Source: Planotetraspora sp. A-T 1434 (lineage in GTDB: Bacteria; Actinomycetota; Actinomycetes; Streptosporangiales; Streptosporangiaceae). From it: a DNA stretch of 64,000 bases. The notes beneath the pieces were generated by a model that searched no databases, had not been told where the DNA came from, and saw only the letters and a list, made by a program, of their open reading frames with translations. A program made the position numbers and the translations under genes. The stretch is taken from assembly GCF_025420585.1 (NCBI RefSeq), contig NZ_JAOEGB010000017.1, forward strand, positions 62,001 through 126,000, given 5' to 3'. Below, one piece after another: positions 60,501-64,000 of the stretch; position 1 is the first letter of the stretch, and every line of letters starts with the position of its first letter.

Positions 60501-60826
60501 AGCGGTGGGGCACCGAGATCCGGGAGGACTGGACCGCCGAGTTCCTCGCCGTCATCTGGGGACACGTGGCCGCCCGGCTCGGCGTCCCCGACCCGACCGC
60601 CATGTACGGCAGGCTCCTGCCTTACGCCGGGCGGCTCGTCGTCAGCGGCATGGGCGGCGCGGCCTGGGGGTCGACGCACCTGGTCCTGGCCGAGCTGGCG
60701 GAGGCGATGGGAGATCACCACGTGGCCCGCGACCATGCCCGGCAGGCCCATGAGACCCACACCCGCCTCGGCCTGGGCCACTGGGCCGCCGAGAGCGGGC
60801 GGCTCCTCGCCGAGCTGGGCACATAA
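57542..60826 (+). CDS. AfsR/SARP-type regulator with BTAD, AAA and TPR-like domains
   Basis: 1094 residues. An OmpR-like winged helix (about 1-95; RLFGPLEVTDPAGRAVELGT, LQAYISQLRRALEPG) is followed by a BTAD domain (about 100-245). An AAA ATPase comes next with Walker A GEAGIGKTRL near 308 and Walker B ALVVLDDLHWAD. The last 450 residues are a helical repeat region. It is a large pathway-type activator of the AfsR group. ATG 57542 has a GGAAGGAG ribosome site. No biosynthetic cluster is in the window; the divergent BBE oxidase is the nearest possible target. Confidence 0.92.
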   Translation: MDFRLFGPLEVTDPAGRAVELGTPKQRAVLAMLALEPGRVVSLDRLIDELWSGEAPSSATGTLQAYISQLRRALEPGRTPRTPPKVLLTREPGYVLAVAPGQVDLVRFTVWAEDGRRALGEGAHRRAADLLDRALATWRGEPLAEFSGYEFAQPVVARLSELRASATEDWFEARLALGEGGSCVADLEALVEAYPYRERLWGLLVLALYHAGRQADALAALRRVRSLLAGELGLEPGPELRRVEQAVFEQSPVLDAVRAPAHISAAPQPVTPVSGTGLVAREEQLRLLSRRLADVRRGRGGVLLVSGEAGIGKTRLAEAAADEAAAVGVAVAWGRCAEDTGAPAFWPWLQVLRDLGADDALAGEPLGADPGRGQAALFELHERVVRGLAAGGPALVVLDDLHWADASSLRLLAFAAGELHRVPVLVLATMRPEPGEAPDQLRETLATLARERGAERVALPPFTRDDVLSYLGGRALADSALAGVLFERTGGNPFYLGELLRLLGSEHRLHAASLGVPEGVREVIGRRVARLPEPTRSLLRSAAVLGREIGIDVLEAVTGTPAEEVMALLEPAVATGLLVELPDGFDYRFSHALVRDALYADLSRVEKARLHLRTGQALETLPGVEVSVLAHHFGMASRAGGAAKAVGYAVQAARQATARCAYDEAVDFWGRAIAALGPGDPARRCELLIGRGRALRLIGDSEQARILLEEAIALAADIGERAALIEAVTVFGGLSVWNWRPYGSVDEKMIALLEGLLGAQDDGEPLEDAERAALLSNLGMELTYSPRRAEGERHAEEAVAIARGLGDPQLLARSLNNYVLASWVPQREDERRRAAEEMLAASNLPAAAELVGRVFHMVSLLKAGELAEWHRDLARCERLVHELRRPELTAMVRIAEAAGRTLQGRWEEAERLAGEFSGLIEGFSMWGLDYAGLITVYTCRRAQGRAGELVERLVTRSSDPEMVPLRPVAVLAALDAGDPALARDLVERWGTEIREDWTAEFLAVIWGHVAARLGVPDPTAMYGRLLPYAGRLVVSGMGGAAWGSTHLVLAELAEAMGDHHVARDHARQAHETHTRLGLGHWAAESGRLLAELGT

Positions 60827-60904
60827 CGGGATGCGGTTTTCGCGGGCGTCGTGTCACCATCGAAGGGAAGACACCACAGGTGTCGGATTGTTCGTCTAGT
60901 AGAG

Positions 60905-62317
60905 ATGACATATATGCGCAACGAGCCCGAAGACCTGGCCATGGGCGACTACGAGCTGGAAGAGCGCCAGGCGCTCCGCCGCGTGGCGGGTCTCTCGACA
61001 GAGCTCGAAGACATCACCGAGGTCGAGTATCGGCAGCTCCGGCTGGAGCGGGTCGTCCTCGTCGGCGTGTGGACCAGCGGCACGCTCTTCGACGCGGAGA
61101 ACTCCCTGCAGGAGCTCAAGCTCCTCGCCGAGACGGCGGGGTCCGAAATCCTCGAAGGCCTCATCCAGCGGCGGGACAGGCCCGATCCCGCCACCTACAT
61201 CGGTTCCGGCAAGGCGAGCGAGCTGCGGGACATCGTGGCCGCCACCGGCGCCGACACCGTGATCTGCGACGGTGAGCTCACTCCCGGCCAGCTGCGGCAG
61301 CTGGAAGAGGTCGTCAAGGTCAAGGTGATCGACCGGACCGCCCTGATCCTGGACATCTTCGCCCAGCACGCCAAGAGCCGCGAGGGCAAGGCCCAGGTCG
61401 AGCTGGCCCAGCTCCAGTACCTCCTGCCCCGCCTGCGAGGCTGGGGCGGCAACCTGTCCCGTCAGGTCGGCGGACGCGCCGCGGGCGGCGTCGGCATCGG
61501 CGGCCGCGGCCCCGGTGAAACCAAGATCGAGCTGGACCGGCGGCGGATCCGCGAGCGGATGGCCAAGCTCCGGCGGCAGATCAAGGAGATGTCCACGGCC
61601 CGCGAGACCAAGCGGCACCGCAGGCAGACCCGCGAGGTGCCCGCCGTGGCGATCGCCGGCTACACCAACGCCGGCAAGTCGTCGCTGCTCAACCGGCTGA
61701 CCGGCGCGGGCGTGCTGGTGGAGGACGCGCTGTTCGCGACCCTCGACCCGACGGTCCGCAGGGCGCGCACCCCCGAGGGCCGCGTGTTCACGCTCGCCGA
61801 CACTGTCGGATTCGTCCGGCACCTGCCCCACCAGCTCGTCGAGGCGTTCCGCTCGACGCTGGAGGAGGTCGCCGACGCCGACCTCATCCTGCACGTGGTC
61901 GACGGCTCGCACCCCGACCCCGAGTCGCAGCTCGCCGCCGTCCGCGAGGTGCTGGCCGAGATCGACGGCGCCGGCGAGATCCCGGAGATCGTGGTCGTCA
62001 ACAAGGCCGACGCCGCCGATCCGGTGGTGCTGGCCAGGCTGACGATGAAGGAGCGGCACAGCGTGGTCGTGTCCGCCCGCAGCGGCTCCGGCATGGGCGA
62101 GCTCATGGCGATGATCGAGCAGGAGCTGCCCCGCCTCGACCACGAGGTCCGCATGCTGGTGCCGTACGACAGGGGAGACCTGGTCGCGCGGGCGCACAGC
62201 GAGGGCGAGGTGCTGTCGCTCGAGCACACGGGCGACGGGACGATCATGCACGCCCGGGTCCTGGGCGGGCTGTTCGCCGAGCTCGACAAGGTGGCCAAGC
62301 CCGTCGAAACAGTCTGA
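60905..62317 (+). CDS. hflX: GTPase HflX
   Basis: A 470-residue ribosome-associated GTPase. The N-terminal HflX domain (about 60-180; RPDPATYIGSGKASEL) leads to the glycine-rich GGRGPGETKIELDRRRIRER, a G domain with GYTNAGKSS (G1), DTVGFVRHLPHQLVEAF (G3) and VVNKAD (G4), and a C-terminal domain. It splits stalled 70S ribosomes under stress. ATG 60905 is used; 60914 and 60941 are in-frame alternatives, since no Shine-Dalgarno marks one. A TAGTAG element sits just upstream. Confidence 0.95.
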   Translation: MTYMRNEPEDLAMGDYELEERQALRRVAGLSTELEDITEVEYRQLRLERVVLVGVWTSGTLFDAENSLQELKLLAETAGSEILEGLIQRRDRPDPATYIGSGKASELRDIVAATGADTVICDGELTPGQLRQLEEVVKVKVIDRTALILDIFAQHAKSREGKAQVELAQLQYLLPRLRGWGGNLSRQVGGRAAGGVGIGGRGPGETKIELDRRRIRERMAKLRRQIKEMSTARETKRHRRQTREVPAVAIAGYTNAGKSSLLNRLTGAGVLVEDALFATLDPTVRRARTPEGRVFTLADTVGFVRHLPHQLVEAFRSTLEEVADADLILHVVDGSHPDPESQLAAVREVLAEIDGAGEIPEIVVVNKADAADPVVLARLTMKERHSVVVSARSGSGMGELMAMIEQELPRLDHEVRMLVPYDRGDLVARAHSEGEVLSLEHTGDGTIMHARVLGGLFAELDKVAKPVETV

Positions 62318-62701
62318 AATCGCCCGAAGTTGACTGAGTCGCCTGCGCGCGCGTGGTAGCAGCGTGTCATTGGTAGCTCTGGGTCTTTACCCTTGCTACG
62401 ATAAGGAAAGCTTAACGAGACCTTATGGCGCGGGTAACAAGATGACACCACTGAGTGCTGTTACACGTGGGGGGCGTGCGCGGGCATCGGCCACGAGCTG
62501 CGGGGACAGCCGCCGGTGCCACTGGGGAGACCGAAGTGACCCCATGATGTCGTTGAGGCGGTCCGGCGTTCTTCTCAATAACCCTGTACATCAAGCGGAC
62601 CTGTGAAATAACGTAACTGAACTGAAATCGCCCGGGTTGACGATCCTGGCGGTAGGGTCATCGCACAATCACCGGTGCGCGATGAGGCAGGAGACCCCCC
62701 A
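62318..62701 (+). other. Leader-like non-coding region between hflX and hutI
   Basis: 384 bases without a supported gene. An extended -10 (TGCTACGAT, 62394-62402) would start a long transcript running toward hutI. Its sequence can form several hairpins: GTAACA with TGTTAC (62433-62465), CGTGG with CCACG (62467-62496), and a GGCGGCTG / CAGCCGCC-type stem near 62505. This may be a structured 5' leader, but it fits no riboswitch class I can recognise. An 80-codon open frame at 62364 has no coding character. Confidence 0.4.
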
Positions 62702-62794
62702 ATGACGTCCGGACACGAAGCGGACCCAGCGGGCGCGGCGCCCACAAGCTGGGCCCATTCGGCGTCCACGGATGCCGGGCAGGTGGTCGGATGA
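62702..62794 (+). CDS. 30-residue leader peptide ORF coupled to hutI
   Basis: ATG 62702 is preceded by a good AGGAG ribosome site (62689-62693). It encodes MTSGHEADPAGAAPTSWAHS followed by ASTDAGQVVG. The TGA stop overlaps the hutI ATG (ATGA), so hutI translation would depend on its reading. There are two histidines but no run of them, so classical histidine attenuation is not evident. It is too short for known families; it could be a coupling ORF or a regulatory leader. Confidence 0.6.
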   Translation: MTSGHEADPAGAAPTSWAHSASTDAGQVVG

Positions 62795-63999
62795 CTGTTC
62801 GCCTTCTCACCAACATCGGTCGGCTCTGGACCGGGCACGATGTCTGCAGCAACGCGGCCATCCTCGTGCACAACGACCGGATCGCCTGGGTCGGCCGCGC
62901 GGCCGACCTGCCGCAGAGCGTCCCGGGCGTCGTCGACGACATCGTCGACGTCGACCACGTGGAGAACCTGGGCGGCGCGCTCGTCACGCCCGGCCTCATC
63001 GACGCCCACACCCACCCCGTCTACGCGGGCAACCGGTACGCCGAGATGGCGATGCGGTCCGGCGGGTCCACGGCCTCCGCGATCAACGCGGCGGGCGGCG
63101 GCATCGGCTCGACCGTCACCGTGACCCGTGGCACCGACCCCTGGACGCTGTGCAACGGCGTCCGCGAGCGGCTGCGTGACTGGCTGCTGAGCGGCACCAC
63201 GACCGTCGAGGCCAAGACGGGCTACCACCTCACCCGTGACGGCGAGCTGGCCGACGTGCGGCTGCTGCGCGAGCTCGAGAAAGAGCCGATGATGCCGCGG
63301 GTGCACGTCACGTTCCTGGCGGCTCACGTCGTGCCGCCGGAGTATTTCGGTCGCCAGCGCGACTACGTCGAGGCCGTCGCCGCCTGGTGCGCGGACGCCG
63401 CCGGCGCCGGGGCCGACAGCGTGGACGTCTACTGCGACGACGGCCACTTCAGCGCCGACGAGGCCCGCTGGGTGCTCGCCTCCGGGCGCAACGTCGGGCT
63501 CATGCCGCGCATCCACGCCGGCGCGTACAACCGCCGCGGGGCGGTCCAGCTCGCCGCCGAGATGGGCTGCGCCTCGGCCGACCTGCTGCACCACACGTCC
63601 GACGAGGACATCGCCATGATGGCGAGGTACGGCGTGCCGGCGGTCGTCTGCCCGGGGACCGCTCTGCAGCAGGGCGCCCTCCCGCCGGTCCGCCGGATGC
63701 TCGCCCAGGGCATCACGGTGGCGCTGGGCAGCGACCACAACCCCGGCCACTGCGGCATCACCTCGATGTCCCTGGTGATCAGCCTCGCGGTGGCCGCGTT
63801 CGGGATGAGCGTGGGCGACGCGCTGCGCGCGGCCACGCTGGGCGGCGCGCAGGTGCTGGGCGCTCCCGACCGAGGCATCCTCGCGCCGGGACGGTTGGCC
63901 GACATCGTCCAGTGGGACGCCGACCACGAGGGCGCGTTCGCCTGGTCCTTCGGCCTCAAGCCCCGCCGAGTCTGGCGCGGCGGCACCCCCGTCCAATAG
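62791..63999 (+). CDS. hutI: Imidazolonepropionase
   Basis: A 402-residue amidohydrolase. The metal motif DAHTHPVYAGNR has H73 and H75, GGGIGSTVTVTRG is the family loop, and KTGYHLTRDGELADVRLLRE, HAGAYNRRG and LGSDHNPGHC complete the site. It hydrolyses 4-imidazolone-5-propionate to N-formimidoyl-glutamate in histidine breakdown. ATG 62791 overlaps the stop of the 30-codon leader ORF. The next gene lies outside the window, so whether hutF/hutG-type genes follow cannot be seen. The gene itself is complete. Confidence 0.95.
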   Translation: MTVRLLTNIGRLWTGHDVCSNAAILVHNDRIAWVGRAADLPQSVPGVVDDIVDVDHVENLGGALVTPGLIDAHTHPVYAGNRYAEMAMRSGGSTASAINAAGGGIGSTVTVTRGTDPWTLCNGVRERLRDWLLSGTTTVEAKTGYHLTRDGELADVRLLRELEKEPMMPRVHVTFLAAHVVPPEYFGRQRDYVEAVAAWCADAAGAGADSVDVYCDDGHFSADEARWVLASGRNVGLMPRIHAGAYNRRGAVQLAAEMGCASADLLHHTSDEDIAMMARYGVPAVVCPGTALQQGALPPVRRMLAQGITVALGSDHNPGHCGITSMSLVISLAVAAFGMSVGDALRAATLGGAQVLGAPDRGILAPGRLADIVQWDADHEGAFAWSFGLKPRRVWRGGTPVQ

Positions 64000-64000
64000 C

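Noticed and set aside
62500-62560. Cobalamin or ydaO-type riboswitch ahead of hutI
   Set aside because: A GCCACTGG string and G/C stems look suggestive, but the conserved box order of either class is missing.
62364-62606. An 80-codon ORF between hflX and hutI
   Set aside because: No ribosome site, weak third-position GC bias and no family resemblance; the region looks like an untranslated leader.

Overview
This is high-GC actinobacterial chromosome, most likely from the Streptosporangiales (Streptosporangium, Nonomuraea or a relative). The clues are strong G/C bias at third codon positions, many GTG and TTG starts, apparently leaderless genes, an actinobacterial LexA box before recA, a glutamate uptake operon in gluABCD order, the miaB ... 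miaA-dapF ... hflX housekeeping order, and actinomycete-specific families (DUF3046, DUF2277, DUF397, PF04672 methyltransferases, CU044_5270, RepSA). The genus is inferred, not proven.

Layout. Bases 1-2709: the end of a 2-oxoacid dehydrogenase operon (E1 alpha cut by the window edge, E1 beta, E2). 2713-6419: an SDR enzyme, then an MFS exporter and hydrolase divergent from a TetR gene, with a paired operator between them. 6459-13373: Lhr helicase, a PLP decarboxylase, a VOC protein and DUF3046. 13475-16173: a four-gene self-regulated ABC export operon, converging on a Nudix gene. 17031-21091: recA-recX-rny. 21159-23093: an S9 peptidase. 23133-27077: gluABCD plus an extra, odd binding protein. 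27421-30433: miaB, a proline-rich membrane protein and a LigB-like protein.

30.4-38.7 kb is an accessory island inside the miaB-miaA block. It holds a SAM methyltransferase under a perfect palindrome, a doubly broken RNase Z gene, a HicB/HTH protein, a WhiJ-like module (XRE regulator, PF04672 methyltransferase, small protein, DUF397), a beheaded RepSA replication initiator, a VapBC pair and a frameshifted serine-integrase stub. The last lies next to ogt and probably marks the island edge.

38.7-44.2 kb returns to core genes (ogt, miaA, dapF, a large helical-repeat protein, an SDR). 44.3-48.3 kb holds a betaine-type binding protein, a secreted HNH nuclease lipoprotein, an intergenic array of TGATCATGCA motifs, and an ECF sigma factor with its CU044_5270 partner. 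48.4-55.2 kb is a glyoxylate block: glcDEF-iclR in one overlapping operon, then malate synthase behind a double inverted IclR-like operator. Glycolate oxidase makes glyoxylate, malate synthase uses it, and the IclR protein is the likely controller. 55.4-64 kb: a DUF4097 lipoprotein, a BBE-type flavin oxidase, a large SARP/AAA regulator, hflX, and hutI behind a 30-codon leader ORF.

A recurring feature is in-frame 12-bp tandem repetition. It appears at both ends of the MFS gene, in recX, after rny, in the S9 peptidase and just before ogt. No tRNA, rRNA or CRISPR array was seen.
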